Of a stretch of 48,865 nt of DNA, positions 1-8,818 are shown piece by piece. Origin of the DNA: an uncultured Cytophaga sp. (GTDB taxonomy: Bacteria > Bacteroidota > Bacteroidia > Cytophagales > Cytophagaceae); the NCBI RefSeq assembly GCF_937863595.1, contig NZ_CALMGQ010000181.1, forward strand, positions 1-48,865, in the 5' to 3' direction. Every line of letters begins with the position of its first letter. Within the stretch, counting starts at the first letter, position 1. The notes below the pieces were generated by a model that was not told the origin of the DNA, did not search any database, and was given only the letters and a program-made list of their open reading frames with translations. Both the position numbers and the translations under genes were made by a program.

Positions 1-5
1 ATTGT

Positions 6-551
6 CTAAATTATTCGCCTAAACCAGTTGCTCCCCAGAAAATGGATGTGACCCCTAAACTCCTTTGTAATTTGTAGTATGTATACACAATTAAATGTTA
101 AAACTTCAAATACTCCTTCCTCTGAAAGCTTTTGAAATGCATTTAATTGTTTCGTATACAGTAAGGCAATGGTAAAAATATCACCTACGTCTATGTTCTT
201 AGATTCAGATAATACAATGGTGTTTTTTCCATATTCATGATAATAATTCTCTGGCAAATTAGAATCTGTGTACACATACGATTCTACTTCATTATTTATT
301 TGATGGAAAATTTTTTCTTGATTCGCATTTTCAGAATAATACCAGTCACGTGTATGTCTTCTTTGTTTTAGATGTTCTTCTTCCCACTCAATGGATAGCA
401 AACCAAAGGCTTGAATTAAAATAAAAATGGTTGTTCCACCTGCATGTGTCAAGTGCATCTTAAGCTTTTGATTGCTGCAATGTGAACTAATTTTCAAATA
501 CTCTTTTTTTGCATGCAACAAGGTAATCAATACTTTAAATTGATCGTGCAT
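6..551 (-). CDS. Hypothetical protein, 181 aa
   Basis: I do not recognise this protein. The frame is complete, from ATG at 551 to TAG at 6-8. The sequence is soluble-looking: a His- and Lys-rich N-terminal third with one moderately hydrophobic patch around residues 40-53, an acidic middle, and a C-terminus ending in SNWFRRII. There is no signal peptide and no clear membrane span. It lies 130 nt downstream of the MFS efflux gene on the same strand, so it could be co-transcribed with it, but nothing in its sequence ties it to efflux. Composition and codon use resemble the neighbours. Confidence 0.5.
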   Translation of the reverse strand: MHDQFKVLITLLHAKKEYLKISSHCSNQKLKMHLTHAGGTTIFILIQAFGLLSIEWEEEHLKQRRHTRDWYYSENANQEKIFHQINNEVESYVYTDSNLPENYYHEYGKNTIVLSESKNIDVGDIFTIALLYTKQLNAFQKLSEEGVFEVLTFNCVYILQITKEFRGHIHFLGSNWFRRII

Positions 552-681
552 CTCTACTTCATGAACATCCTTCTTTTATCTAAAAAAAATATTTTTCAGA
601 GAAAATAAAAAAACAGTTGCTCCCGACAGGATTAATAAAATAGTAACCATAAAATATTTTTGTACGCTACTATTGAATTAC

Positions 682-2277
682 TTAGAACGGCGCTGGTATA
701 TTTTTCTTTAATTTAACAAAGGTTTGATTCAAATAAGGGAATACTGCAACTAATAAAATGGTAAACACAATCATCCAGCTAATCATCTCATAATAATCCA
801 TTGCAAAACGTATATGACTTTGCGATTGAATTGCTTTTACAATAAATCGATTAGGTAGTTTTGCTGCTTGTAATGATGATGCACCATGATGTATAACCGC
901 ATTGGCTTGTTTGGCAATAACCTGCTTCACAACCGGGTTAAAAGAAGTGAGTTGTTGTTGAAACGTATTGTAGTGTTTGCTTTTAGAAAACAAATCAAAG
1001 TAGTTAATGAGTGCAATACTCAAATAGAAGCCCAAACATCGAAACAGTAAACAGACTCCTGCTGCAGTTGGGCTCACTTCTTCTTTTACAGAAACTATTA
1101 CATATATGATTGTTGGCGACATTAACAAACCAACTCCCATTCCATGTAATGCCAAAGGGATATAAAAATGATTCTCATTGGCTTGACTATTAAATAGAAA
1201 AAACATCCAAGAATGATACACCAAAAGAAATAAAAATCCAAATATCCACAATATACGAATAGGCCTATCTTGAAGTACGTATGCACAAGACAATACGACA
1301 CCAACAACAATTCCAGCAATATTAAACAATGTTAAATATCCAACGTGAATGGGATCTAATTTAAGAACAGTTTGAAAATAGGTTGTAGCAATTCCTAACG
1401 TAAAACGACACAAATAAAATACAAGAATAATGACAAGACCAATTACAAAGTTTGGCGATTTAAAAACTGATAAATTAAAATAAGGAGTCAACATGTTTTT
1501 CTGTCTCAAAACAAAAACCAAACCAATAAAGAAAATGGCTATTACAGAGAGATAAATACGTGGATCTTCAAGCCAATAATATTCTTGCCCATACACACAT
1601 ATATAACCTATTAACACTAGAGCAGTTGCATACAATACAAAACTAGCCCAATCCAAATCTTCCAAATGAAATTTATCTGTAAGCCTATTGTTATTCATAC
1701 TTACAGACAAAATTAACAGACTCGGAGCATATGAAAACATCGCCCACTTATACAACAAATTAAAATCAAAGGAATCAATAAGTTCTGCGGTAGCGAAATT
1801 ATTAAAGGGAATCATACAAATAAGCATACCAAAAAAAATGGAATATCCGATTGTACGTGCTCTATTGGAATGTAGTCTATTAAATATTAAAGATAAGGAT
1901 AAATTCACAGTCATGGTAAAAGCCATTCCTTGCATAAATCGACAAATAAATAAAATAGCTACTTCTTGTGTTTGATAACAGACATATGAGGTTGCAATTT
2001 GAATCAATGTTATTATTATAAAATATTCTTTGGCTGCTAGAAAACTATAAAATCTTCTTTCTAGAGAAAAGAAACTTGTATACCCCGCATAAAAAAGAAC
2101 AACGCAAAAATACACATCATACGTTTCTATCCCAAGATTACCTGCGGCAGCATTTACATTTGCTAAAGGAAGAAAAAACAATACCAAGCTAGGTAGTAAA
2201 ACAATAAATAAAATTATTTTTATCAACCATTCCGGTACCCATCGCTTAAATAATAATCGTCTTTTGCTCATAAACAA
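682..2277 (-). CDS. MFS drug efflux transporter, DHA2/EmrB-like
   Basis: This is a 531-residue polytopic inner-membrane protein with about 13-14 hydrophobic segments, the size and topology of the 14-TM DHA2 family of proton-driven drug exporters (EmrB). The first span starts near residue 17 and a last one ends near residue 520. Its start codon directly follows the stop of the HlyD-type adaptor gene, and a TolC-type gene precedes that, so the three form one operon encoding an EmrAB-TolC style tripartite pump. The substrate cannot be read from sequence; drugs, bile-like amphiphiles or self-made metabolites are possible. The DHA2 signature motifs are weakly conserved, so the family call rests on length, topology and operon context. 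Confidence 0.85.
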   Translation of the reverse strand: MFMSKRRLLFKRWVPEWLIKIILFIVLLPSLVLFFLPLANVNAAAGNLGIETYDVYFCVVLFYAGYTSFFSLERRFYSFLAAKEYFIIITLIQIATSYVCYQTQEVAILFICRFMQGMAFTMTVNLSLSLIFNRLHSNRARTIGYSIFFGMLICMIPFNNFATAELIDSFDFNLLYKWAMFSYAPSLLILSVSMNNNRLTDKFHLEDLDWASFVLYATALVLIGYICVYGQEYYWLEDPRIYLSVIAIFFIGLVFVLRQKNMLTPYFNLSVFKSPNFVIGLVIILVFYLCRFTLGIATTYFQTVLKLDPIHVGYLTLFNIAGIVVGVVLSCAYVLQDRPIRILWIFGFLFLLVYHSWMFFLFNSQANENHFYIPLALHGMGVGLLMSPTIIYVIVSVKEEVSPTAAGVCLLFRCLGFYLSIALINYFDLFSKSKHYNTFQQQLTSFNPVVKQVIAKQANAVIHHGASSLQAAKLPNRFIVKAIQSQSHIRFAMDYYEMISWMIVFTILLVAVFPYLNQTFVKLKKNIPAPF

Positions 2278-3339
2278 TTATTGATTTTTTGCGATACTAA
2301 CATTTACATTCATCCCAGCTTTCAATAAATCAATTTCTTCCTTTGTTCCCGTTACACGTATTCGCACCGGAATACGTTGTACAATTTTGACGTAGTTACC
2401 CGTTGAGTTATCGGGTGGTAATAAGGAGAAACTAGAACCTGTAGCTGGAGAAAATGAAATGATTACACCTGAGAATACTTTATTGGAATAGGCATCCGCT
2501 GTAAAATGAGCGGTGTCACCTAATTTCATATGTTCAATTTGAGTTTCTTTGTAATTCGCTACAACCCATTTATCGGTTTCTTCATTTACGATATAGGCTA
2601 ATATTTCGCCCGCATCGATCATTTGTCCGATCTCAATTACTCTTCTACCCATGATGCCGTCATACGAAGCCGTTACGGCCGTATACGTCACATCTAATTT
2701 GTGCCTATCTAACAAGGCATCTAAACGCTTTACTTCCGCTCTTAAAACTGCCTCTTGAGCTTTCGCATCGTCCACAGCAGATAAAGAAGCGTCGTAATTA
2801 TCTTGAGCAGATTGATATCGTGCTTTCGAAATATTAAAAGATGCTTCCACGTTTTCTAATTGTTGTTGTGTGGCAGATTCAACCTTAACTAATTTCTTAT
2901 ACCGTTCAAACTCCAAATCTTGTTTCCACAATTCTGCCTTGGTTACTTCAATTTGAGATTTATTAACTTGTGCACTTTTTTTAAGTGTCGTTATTCTGCT
3001 TCCCAATACCAATAATTGTGCTTTAGCATTCATCAAGGCAGCTTCCGTTTGTTCTTGTTGAATCACATATTCACGATTATCAATAAGTAATAACGTATCT
3101 CCTTTTTTTACGCGCTGATTTTCTTCAAACTTCATTGCAACAATAAAGCCGCCAGCACGTGATATTACAGGGTTAATGTATTCTTGAACTTGAGCATCAT
3201 TTGTAAATTCATTTTTATAAATATGCCATAGTGAAATAATTCCCCATACCGTTAAAACAAGTAAAATAATACCTGCAACCCAAGCTGTTATTATGGTTAT
3301 ACGTCTATCAGTAGTGGTGTATGTTTGTATTGTTTTCAT
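2278..3339 (-). CDS. HlyD/EmrA-family periplasmic adaptor (membrane fusion protein)
   Basis: This 353-residue adaptor joins the inner-membrane pump to the outer-membrane channel. It has one N-terminal membrane anchor (about residues 14-37), then a lipoyl-like half-motif (NPVISRAGGFIVAMKFEENQ) followed by VKKGDTLLLIDNREY, a long alpha-helical coiled-coil hairpin (about 85-205), and a C-terminal beta-barrel region with the SFSPATGSSFSLLPPDNSTG stretch typical of EmrA-like proteins. The stop abuts the MFS start at 2277, and the TolC-like gene ends one base upstream of its start, so translation is probably coupled along TolC-HlyD-MFS. Family assignment is confident; the transported compound is unknown. 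Confidence 0.92.
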   Translation of the reverse strand: MKTIQTYTTTDRRITIITAWVAGIILLVLTVWGIISLWHIYKNEFTNDAQVQEYINPVISRAGGFIVAMKFEENQRVKKGDTLLLIDNREYVIQQEQTEAALMNAKAQLLVLGSRITTLKKSAQVNKSQIEVTKAELWKQDLEFERYKKLVKVESATQQQLENVEASFNISKARYQSAQDNYDASLSAVDDAKAQEAVLRAEVKRLDALLDRHKLDVTYTAVTASYDGIMGRRVIEIGQMIDAGEILAYIVNEETDKWVVANYKETQIEHMKLGDTAHFTADAYSNKVFSGVIISFSPATGSSFSLLPPDNSTGNYVKIVQRIPVRIRVTGTKEEIDLLKAGMNVNVSIAKNQ

Positions 3340-3340
3340 T

Positions 3341-4687
3341 TTACAGAATTCCTATTATGTGTTGTAAGTGATAGTACGTTAATTGTGCCTGAATTTTGGC
3401 AGACTCGTAGTCAAATTGCGATTGAATCAATTGAATATTTGCATCCAATAAATCTGTAATCAATGAAGTCTGATTAAAATAATTATTATCAACGATGCGT
3501 GCATTTTCTGCTGCTTGCTCTACATTCACTTTAGTTACTTCAATGCGTATGAGTGCTTCTTTAAATCGCAAAAAGCTTTCGTACACTTTTTTTCGTATTT
3601 CATCTTCTGTATGATGGTGTTCCAATTCTTCCTTCTCGTAATGCATTAATGCTATTTTACTTTTAGGCCTATTCATATAAAGCTCTGATAACGGCATAGA
3701 CGCACGAAGTCCAAAAATACCTAAGGTATAATTACTTGGAGAATATGGAAAAAGAAAGATTTGTGGGTTTGCTAAATAATAATCTCCGTACAAGCCAACT
3801 TTTGGTCGCACTTTTGCTCGTACATATTTCAATTGCACTTTTTTCAATTCAACCGATTTCTCTGAAATGTTATAATTGTATGCATGCTCCATAGCTTCTT
3901 CTATGTATTGATCATACGTTTTCAATTGAAGCATTCCTGGATTCAACGATTCAACTGGATTTGTGCGCAGTGTGTCGGGATAGCCAATGATAATATTTAA
4001 TTTTTGTGTGGCAATAGCAATATCATTATCAATAGTTACCAATAACATTTTTTGATTCGATAATTTTAATTGCACACGCAATTCATCGCTTTTTAATACA
4101 ACTCCATTTTTTAATAATTCTTGTATTTCTCTTAATTGCTTTTCTTGATTCGCAATATCTTTTATCATCAACTCTTTGTATATCAAACTGCGTTGCAAAC
4201 TCAAATAATAAGTAGAAGCCTGCAGTTTAATTTCAGAGGTTGTTAAATCTTTTTGTTCTTTTGCAATCTCATGCAAAATTTTACTTTTATCGATCGTTAA
4301 ATTTACTTTATTACCATCGTACAAATTTAAATAGGCATCTGTACCAACTCGATACAATACATGGATAATTTCGTGTTGGGTAGGTTTTTCAAGCAAACCA
4401 TGTTCATACATGGCCATATTAGAAGCATGCTCTATGTTTCCTTTAAAATTCCACTCAGGAAGTCTTTCAAACTGAGCCTCTCGTATTTCTACTTCGCTAA
4501 TATCTGTTTCATAAGCACTTAATTGTATTTTTTTACTATAAATAAGTGCTCGTTCCCATACATCATCCATCCGTAAGGGAATCAATCCGCCTACATTAAT
4601 AGAATCAACTTGCTGAGAATAAGTGAATAAAGAATTTAATCCGATAAAGGAAATAAGAATTCCTTTGATAAAATAACGCGTCATCAA
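3341..4687 (-). CDS. TolC-family outer-membrane efflux channel
   Basis: This 448-residue protein has a signal peptide (hydrophobic residues about 7-24, ending near YSQQ) and the duplicated long-helix and beta-strand pattern of TolC/OprM outer-membrane factors. Examples are a helix with LYDGNKVNLTIDKSKILHEI, one with TQKLNIIIGYPDTL, and a C-terminal helix with NYFNQTSLITDLLDANIQL, which matches the usual (N/Y)xxGxxxxxDLLDA signature. It is the first gene of the efflux operon and is divergent from an AraC regulator. Two adjacent ATG codons (4685-4687 and 4682-4684) are possible starts. It forms the exit duct for the HlyD/MFS pump. Confidence 0.92.
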   Translation of the reverse strand: MMTRYFIKGILISFIGLNSLFTYSQQVDSINVGGLIPLRMDDVWERALIYSKKIQLSAYETDISEVEIREAQFERLPEWNFKGNIEHASNMAMYEHGLLEKPTQHEIIHVLYRVGTDAYLNLYDGNKVNLTIDKSKILHEIAKEQKDLTTSEIKLQASTYYLSLQRSLIYKELMIKDIANQEKQLREIQELLKNGVVLKSDELRVQLKLSNQKMLLVTIDNDIAIATQKLNIIIGYPDTLRTNPVESLNPGMLQLKTYDQYIEEAMEHAYNYNISEKSVELKKVQLKYVRAKVRPKVGLYGDYYLANPQIFLFPYSPSNYTLGIFGLRASMPLSELYMNRPKSKIALMHYEKEELEHHHTEDEIRKKVYESFLRFKEALIRIEVTKVNVEQAAENARIVDNNYFNQTSLITDLLDANIQLIQSQFDYESAKIQAQLTYYHLQHIIGIL

Positions 4688-4799
4688 TTTATATTATTTG
4701 ATGTAGTAAAATTATTCTTTATTAAATGCTTTTACTTTATTCTAAATAGACTGATATTTGACTAAACCAGCCAAAGTAAATTTAATAAATTTAATAAAA

Positions 4800-5585
4800 A
4801 TGAGTTTAATCGCGTCTTTACCTGAAATAAATGAATTGCCAGACTCTGTTTATGTCATGCACGAACGTTCTGAAAAATTTATTCCATACCACAATCATTT
4901 AAAAGGTCAATTATCTTATGTGGAAGGTGGGCTGGCATACATTCAAATTGAAGACAAGTATTATGTCATTCCAGCAAAACATTATTTTTGGGTACCACAA
5001 CAATTAATGCACGTGCTGCGCATTGGGCATTCGGGTACTGTATTACGTTCGTTATTTTTTTATACGTATGATGATGATAAACATCCCTTCTATTCACAAG
5101 TAGGTATTTATCCTATCAATAATTTGCTCAATGAAATGATTAAACATACAGAAGGTTGGGATGGTCATATAAAAAATACAGATAAAAGGTTTTCATTTCT
5201 ATCGGCACTCAAAGATTTATTACCCGAGATTAGTACAAAAAAAGTACCTATTGCATTGCCGTTTACGGAAAACGAACGTATGAAACCAATCTTAGATTAT
5301 ATTGATAAAAATATTTCAGAAGAACATTCCCTACAAAGTATCAGCAAGCAATTTGGATTTAGTGAACGATCCTTATCTCGTTTATTTCAATCCACATTAA
5401 ATATGTCGTTTTTGCAATACTTAAAGTTATTGCGCATCATTCGTGCGTTTGAGTTGATGTTGATGACAAATAAATCGTTGAGTGAAATCGCTTATTCAAT
5501 CGGCTACCAAAGCCTATCCTCATTTAGCGCAACCTTCTATAATCTTACTAACTTCAGACCATCCGAATTCAATAGAACAGTTTAA
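4800..5585 (+). CDS. AraC-family transcriptional regulator
   Basis: The protein has an N-terminal cupin-like effector domain (IPYHNH, then the GGLAYIQIEDKYYVIPAKHY strand pattern) and a C-terminal double helix-turn-helix of about 95 residues. The first HTH contains LQSISKQFGFSERSLSRLFQ and the second LSEIAYSIGYQSLSSFSATF, ending with the typical FRPSEF. I start it at ATG 4800 (261 aa), because the longer in-frame start at 4758 is a TTG preceding low-complexity, poorly conserved sequence. It is divergent from the TolC-HlyD-MFS operon with 112 nt between starts, so it most likely controls that operon and itself. The efflux link is inferred from position. Confidence 0.88.
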   Translation: MSLIASLPEINELPDSVYVMHERSEKFIPYHNHLKGQLSYVEGGLAYIQIEDKYYVIPAKHYFWVPQQLMHVLRIGHSGTVLRSLFFYTYDDDKHPFYSQVGIYPINNLLNEMIKHTEGWDGHIKNTDKRFSFLSALKDLLPEISTKKVPIALPFTENERMKPILDYIDKNISEEHSLQSISKQFGFSERSLSRLFQSTLNMSFLQYLKLLRIIRAFELMLMTNKSLSEIAYSIGYQSLSSFSATFYNLTNFRPSEFNRTV

Positions 5586-5653
5586 TTGAAACAAAAAATT
5601 GATTAAAAGAATTTCGATCCTAAAATTTAATAGTACGTGCCCTAAACGCACTA

Positions 5654-5699
5654 AAATTAAATTCATGAAGAAATAATTATTCCTTCATGAATTTAATTT
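5654..5699. terminator. Bidirectional stem-loop between convergent genes, overlapping a stop codon
   Basis: There is a perfect 17-bp inverted repeat (arms 5654-5670 and 5683-5699, 12-nt loop) between the AraC gene and the minus-strand secreted protein. The right arm contains the last codons of the secreted protein, and its stop codon begins in the loop, so the hairpin doubles as coding sequence. It is AT-rich without a long T-run, so termination is inferred from position and symmetry. Confidence 0.6.
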
Positions 5700-6873
5700 G
5701 CTCTATACCCTTATCTGTTTGCACAGAAATAATATACATGCCTTTTTGCAAACTTGAACCAACCATGCAGCTATTCGTTGCAATACCTGTCTCCATTAAT
5801 GCACCAGATATAGTAGAAATAGAGTAGGTAAAATCTCCTTGCGATTCGATAGTCATTTGATCCTTTGACGGATTAGGAAATGACTTAACAATAGCACGCA
5901 AGGATGCTTTATTATACACTGCTGTAGTCGTCGTGGTTGTACAAGGAAAACTAGATGCTACTGTAGGGTCAATCTCTCGAATGCTCACCATTTTATACTC
6001 TGCTCCATCTCCAGCAATATCACTATCGGTGCGTAACAAAAAAGTTCCATGACCAACTAAAATAATTGTCTTTTGATCTGTATAGCTACATCCTGTTATG
6101 GCGGATGAAGCAGCTGACCAATTTCCTGCATCAATCACTTCACCTACTTTTACCCAATTGCCCCCATTTGTTGGGTTACCATTGGACGTAGAATCAATAT
6201 ATACTTCCAATTTCACCTTTGTATTGTTTTCAATATTTGTAACAATATACTTCATTCCAATCCATTTATTCTCTGGCAGCGTATTGCCATTCCACAAAGG
6301 GTCTTGTTTGTGAAATCCAGAACCCGACCAATAATCGCTCGTTGGGTGTTTTAATTCTTTTTCAAAATCCCACGTACCATCCAATCTAAAACGAGAGTAG
6401 TAAGTAGTGGCATCACAATTATCTCCACCTCCAGATGCATGACCTAGCGGACCACTACGTGCACCCACAATCATACCTCCAAAATCTTTTCCAGTAGGTC
6501 CAATTCTGCGGTAGTATGCAGTAAATTCTGTATTCAAAAATAGTTGTGCAGAAACTTTTGATGTACGTGTTGAATTGATATGAAATCGAGGGCTAGACCC
6601 AGACATATTCATCACTCCTGCACCATCAATATGAAAGCCATTTGTTCCACCACTATGATCTTCTGTCCAATCAGTAGGATCCGATGCATCCGATTGATAT
6701 TTTATGGTACGATCAATTCCATTATTCCAGTGGACTGAATTCCATTCACGCGTACCTGTTGCAGATGGATAAAATTGAGCAATACCAAAAACATCTGTAG
6801 CGCATTGTGCGTGGATTTTTTCTAACGAAATTAGAATACTAAAGATAAAAATAATGAGTACTTTCTTTCTCAT
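5677..6873 (-). CDS. Secreted protein with T9SS type A sorting domain
   Basis: I start this at ATG 6873 (398 aa) because it begins a classical signal peptide (MRKKVLIIFIF...IHAQ); an in-frame ATG nine codons upstream would put charged and Cys residues in front of it. The mature part is beta-rich, with many Gly/Trp/Asn and features reminiscent of concanavalin-like jelly-roll domains that bind or cleave polysaccharide, but I cannot name a family. The last 75 residues, starting at KSFPNPSKDQ and ending QIKFMKE, are a type IX secretion C-terminal domain, so the protein is probably exported and surface-attached or released. It is transcribed alone. A carbohydrate-related function is an inference from fold impression only. 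Confidence 0.8.
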   Translation of the reverse strand: MRKKVLIIFIFSILISLEKIHAQCATDVFGIAQFYPSATGTREWNSVHWNNGIDRTIKYQSDASDPTDWTEDHSGGTNGFHIDGAGVMNMSGSSPRFHINSTRTSKVSAQLFLNTEFTAYYRRIGPTGKDFGGMIVGARSGPLGHASGGGDNCDATTYYSRFRLDGTWDFEKELKHPTSDYWSGSGFHKQDPLWNGNTLPENKWIGMKYIVTNIENNTKVKLEVYIDSTSNGNPTNGGNWVKVGEVIDAGNWSAASSAITGCSYTDQKTIILVGHGTFLLRTDSDIAGDGAEYKMVSIREIDPTVASSFPCTTTTTTAVYNKASLRAIVKSFPNPSKDQMTIESQGDFTYSISTISGALMETGIATNSCMVGSSLQKGMYIISVQTDKGIEQIKFMKE

Positions 6874-7102
6874 ACAAAACCAACATTTAAAATTAAACAA
6901 TATTGAACGTAATTATACATCTATTAAAATACGTATGTGCATTTACAAAGTTATTCGGTATTATGAATTACGAAGAAGAAAAATAACCATTACAACTAAT
7001 CACAAGCAATACATTTAAAGGTTTCGCTCTGTGTTGAAAAATAATATATATTCGTTCTTTATCATTTGAGAAGAATACATTAATAATGTACAAATGAAAA
7101 AC

Positions 7103-7137
7103 CGCTCATTAAAATCTATTTTTAATGAGCGTTTTTT
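7103..7137. terminator. Rho-independent-type terminator downstream of the lipocalin gene
   Basis: Perfect 12-bp stem (arms 7103-7114 and 7120-7131, 5-nt loop) followed by six T on the plus strand and by GGTTTTTC on the minus strand. On the minus strand it lies about 45 nt past the lipocalin stop, with a trinucleotide repeat between. It could act in both directions. Confidence 0.7.
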
Positions 7138-7140
7138 ATG

Positions 7141-7167
7141 GTAGTAGTAGTAGTAGTAGTAGTAGTA
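7141..7167. repeat. Trinucleotide microsatellite (GTA)9
   Basis: Nine uninterrupted GTA units lie between the lipocalin stop codon (7178) and its terminator, in the 3' untranslated region of that minus-strand gene. It is outside any coding frame and any obvious promoter, so a phase-variation role is not supported by position. The rest of 6874-7177 (upstream region of the secreted-protein gene) shows no gene. Confidence 0.85.
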
Positions 7168-7177
7168 TCCCTAGAAA

Positions 7178-7717
7178 CTAGTCTTTATCGTGTTTAACCC
7201 AAATAAGGTTTTCAATATTGTAACCCAATGATACTGCTTTAGTCAAAAAAGATGTTTTAACATCCTCTGGTATTGTTTTCTCTCTAGACAAGATCCATAG
7301 ATAGTCTGTATCCTTCCCAACCACTAAAGCATAGGTATAATCATGACTTAACTCTACCACATTATATGCAGCATAAAAAGGTCCGAAAAATGAAACTTCT
7401 AACTTACCTTCAGTCGTATCACTTACAGTCCTAGCCTTCCCGATACTTTCTTGCCATTTTCCTTTTTTGAAATTATACCCTTTATTATCAACTTTAATCT
7501 TCCCGTCTTCTCTTAGAGAATATGTAGCAGTAACATTATCTAGGTTCTTTTCCCAAACATAATCGAGTCGAGCAATTTCAAACCATTTTCCCAAATACTT
7601 CTTCTTGTCAAATGGCTTTACAGCGTCTACAACAATATTCTTATTTGTAAAGGATCCAAAGGCAATTAAAGCGGCAGATGCTGCAATAAGAGACAATACA
7701 ATTGTTTTATTTTTCAT
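7178..7717 (-). CDS. Lipocalin family protein (Blc-like)
   Basis: This is a 179-residue bacterial lipocalin. Residues 5-22 form a signal or anchor segment. The family's first structurally conserved motif GxW is LGKWFEIARLD (Gly43, Trp45), and the second conserved region is YALVVGKDTDYLWILSRE, very like Blc/apolipoprotein D proteins. Blc binds lysophospholipids and acts in envelope stress or membrane repair. Unlike E. coli Blc there is no lipobox cysteine after the signal segment, so this protein is probably periplasmic or held by its N-terminal helix rather than lipid-anchored. It lies 56 nt downstream of the SRPBCC gene on the same strand and may share its transcript. Confidence 0.9.
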   Translation of the reverse strand: MKNKTIVLSLIAASAALIAFGSFTNKNIVVDAVKPFDKKKYLGKWFEIARLDYVWEKNLDNVTATYSLREDGKIKVDNKGYNFKKGKWQESIGKARTVSDTTEGKLEVSFFGPFYAAYNVVELSHDYTYALVVGKDTDYLWILSREKTIPEDVKTSFLTKAVSLGYNIENLIWVKHDKD

Positions 7718-7773
7718 GAATAATTATTTTATAAATCTAATTTTTTTATGAAATATAGATTTTGTAAAACTGA

Positions 7774-8466
7774 TTATACATCTTGAGTTATTGCATTTCT
7801 GTATTGTTTCTCAAGAGGTAAAACTCCGTTTTCTACATACTGTTTAAAATTCACAATATCTCTTCGTATCATTTTTTCGAATGTAGAATTGAACAATGAA
7901 GCCACTTTTTCTCCAGCCATTCCTAAAGGTGCTCGATAATGAATTTTGACATTTATACATGTTCCTAAAACGCCTAAATCATGAAAGGTTACATAACCAC
8001 CATTTTGAATAGTGCTATCATCGAGCGATTCCCATGCAATCAGTTCACTTGGTATTTCACTCGTAACGATTGCTTCCCAATGAATGGTGCCAAAGCCACC
8101 AGGTATGTAAGCTTCCCAATCTGACTTTCCATTTCCTTTTTGATCAACACTTTTTAAATGCGTCATAAACAAAGGGAGGTTTTCTAATCTTCTCCAGAAA
8201 GAATATACCGTATCAACAGGTCTATTAACTATTACAGATGTTTCAATATCAATATTGGGGGTTGAGTCTACTAATGTATTCTTTCCTGTAGCTTCATACG
8301 CAGGACAGTGACCTGAAATACCTCTGTATAAAAGCAATCCTGCAGAAGCCATTGCAGCTAAATTTTTCGGATTACGTTTAAAAGTTCGGTACATAAAATA
8401 AGATCCTGCCAAAACCGATGCGATACGTTCAGCATTGGATACATTTACCTTGGTGTTACTTTTCAT
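7774..8466 (-). CDS. SRPBCC-fold protein with DUF2892-like N-terminal membrane segment
   Basis: The protein is 230 residues long. Residues 1-60 resemble the inner-membrane DUF2892 segment (NVSNAERIASVLAGSYFMYR, then a hydrophobic helix and GHCPAYEATG). Residues about 75-215 form a START/SRPBCC ligand-binding domain related to polyketide cyclase/dehydrase proteins (VDTVYSFWRRLENLPLFMTH; GTINVKIHYRAPLG-type strand near the end). Such fusions are common in Bacteroidota and are usually called cyclase/dehydrase, but no reaction is established for them. It precedes the lipocalin gene on the same strand, which suggests a shared envelope or stress role. Domain assignment is good; function is open. 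Confidence 0.85.
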   Translation of the reverse strand: MKSNTKVNVSNAERIASVLAGSYFMYRTFKRNPKNLAAMASAGLLLYRGISGHCPAYEATGKNTLVDSTPNIDIETSVIVNRPVDTVYSFWRRLENLPLFMTHLKSVDQKGNGKSDWEAYIPGGFGTIHWEAIVTSEIPSELIAWESLDDSTIQNGGYVTFHDLGVLGTCINVKIHYRAPLGMAGEKVASLFNSTFEKMIRRDIVNFKQYVENGVLPLEKQYRNAITQDV

Positions 8467-8818
8467 AGCTGTATGTTTTAGGTTTCTTTAATATCTGAAT
8501 TTAAGAGTACTATTATAGATTTTCAAATTATTGTGGCAATCATATAACGAATACTAAAACACATGTAAAATCTATACATAGTGGTACAAAATCTGTTATT
8601 TTATGAAGCACAAACAGAATGATTTTACTGAAAAAATTTTTAACTATTTTCAGTATCTTTATACATAAAATTAGAAGAGAGAAATGCTGAAGTCATACTA
8701 TTGCGTAACGTACAATTTCAAAACACTGGATGATGGCAGATTGATATTTTTGAGATTAATCCTTCATGTTGAACATTCCAATATTCATACATGCAATTCA
8801 AAAATCATAATAGCAATT
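8467..8818. other. Intergenic region between divergent SRPBCC and 111-aa genes
   Basis: No supported gene. It holds the inverted repeat at 8626-8655 and a -7-like TATCTTTA at 8654-8661 (one base from TAnnTTTG, with no TTG at the expected distance). The upstream in-frame extension of the 111-aa gene into this region looks non-coding. Confidence 0.5.
8626..8655. promoter_or_regulatory. Possible operator: TACTGAAAA-N12-TTTTCAGTA
   Basis: Perfect 9-bp inverted repeat with a 12-nt AT-only spacer (TTAA core). Its right arm overlaps a -7-like TATCTTTA hexamer, and it lies between two divergent genes. Dyad symmetry plus position suggests a regulator site; no regulator can be assigned. Confidence 0.35.

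Noticed and set aside
576..650. 24-residue hydrophobic frame (minus) between the MFS gene and the first gene
   Set aside because: It could be a tiny membrane peptide, but length, AT-richness and lack of recognisable family make chance equally likely.
682..5585. Efflux operon as a novel system
   Set aside because: TolC-HlyD-MFS with a divergent AraC is a common EmrAB-type arrangement in Bacteroidota.
7141..7167. CRISPR-like or phase-variation repeat
   Set aside because: It is a simple trinucleotide tract without spacers, outside coding sequence and promoter.
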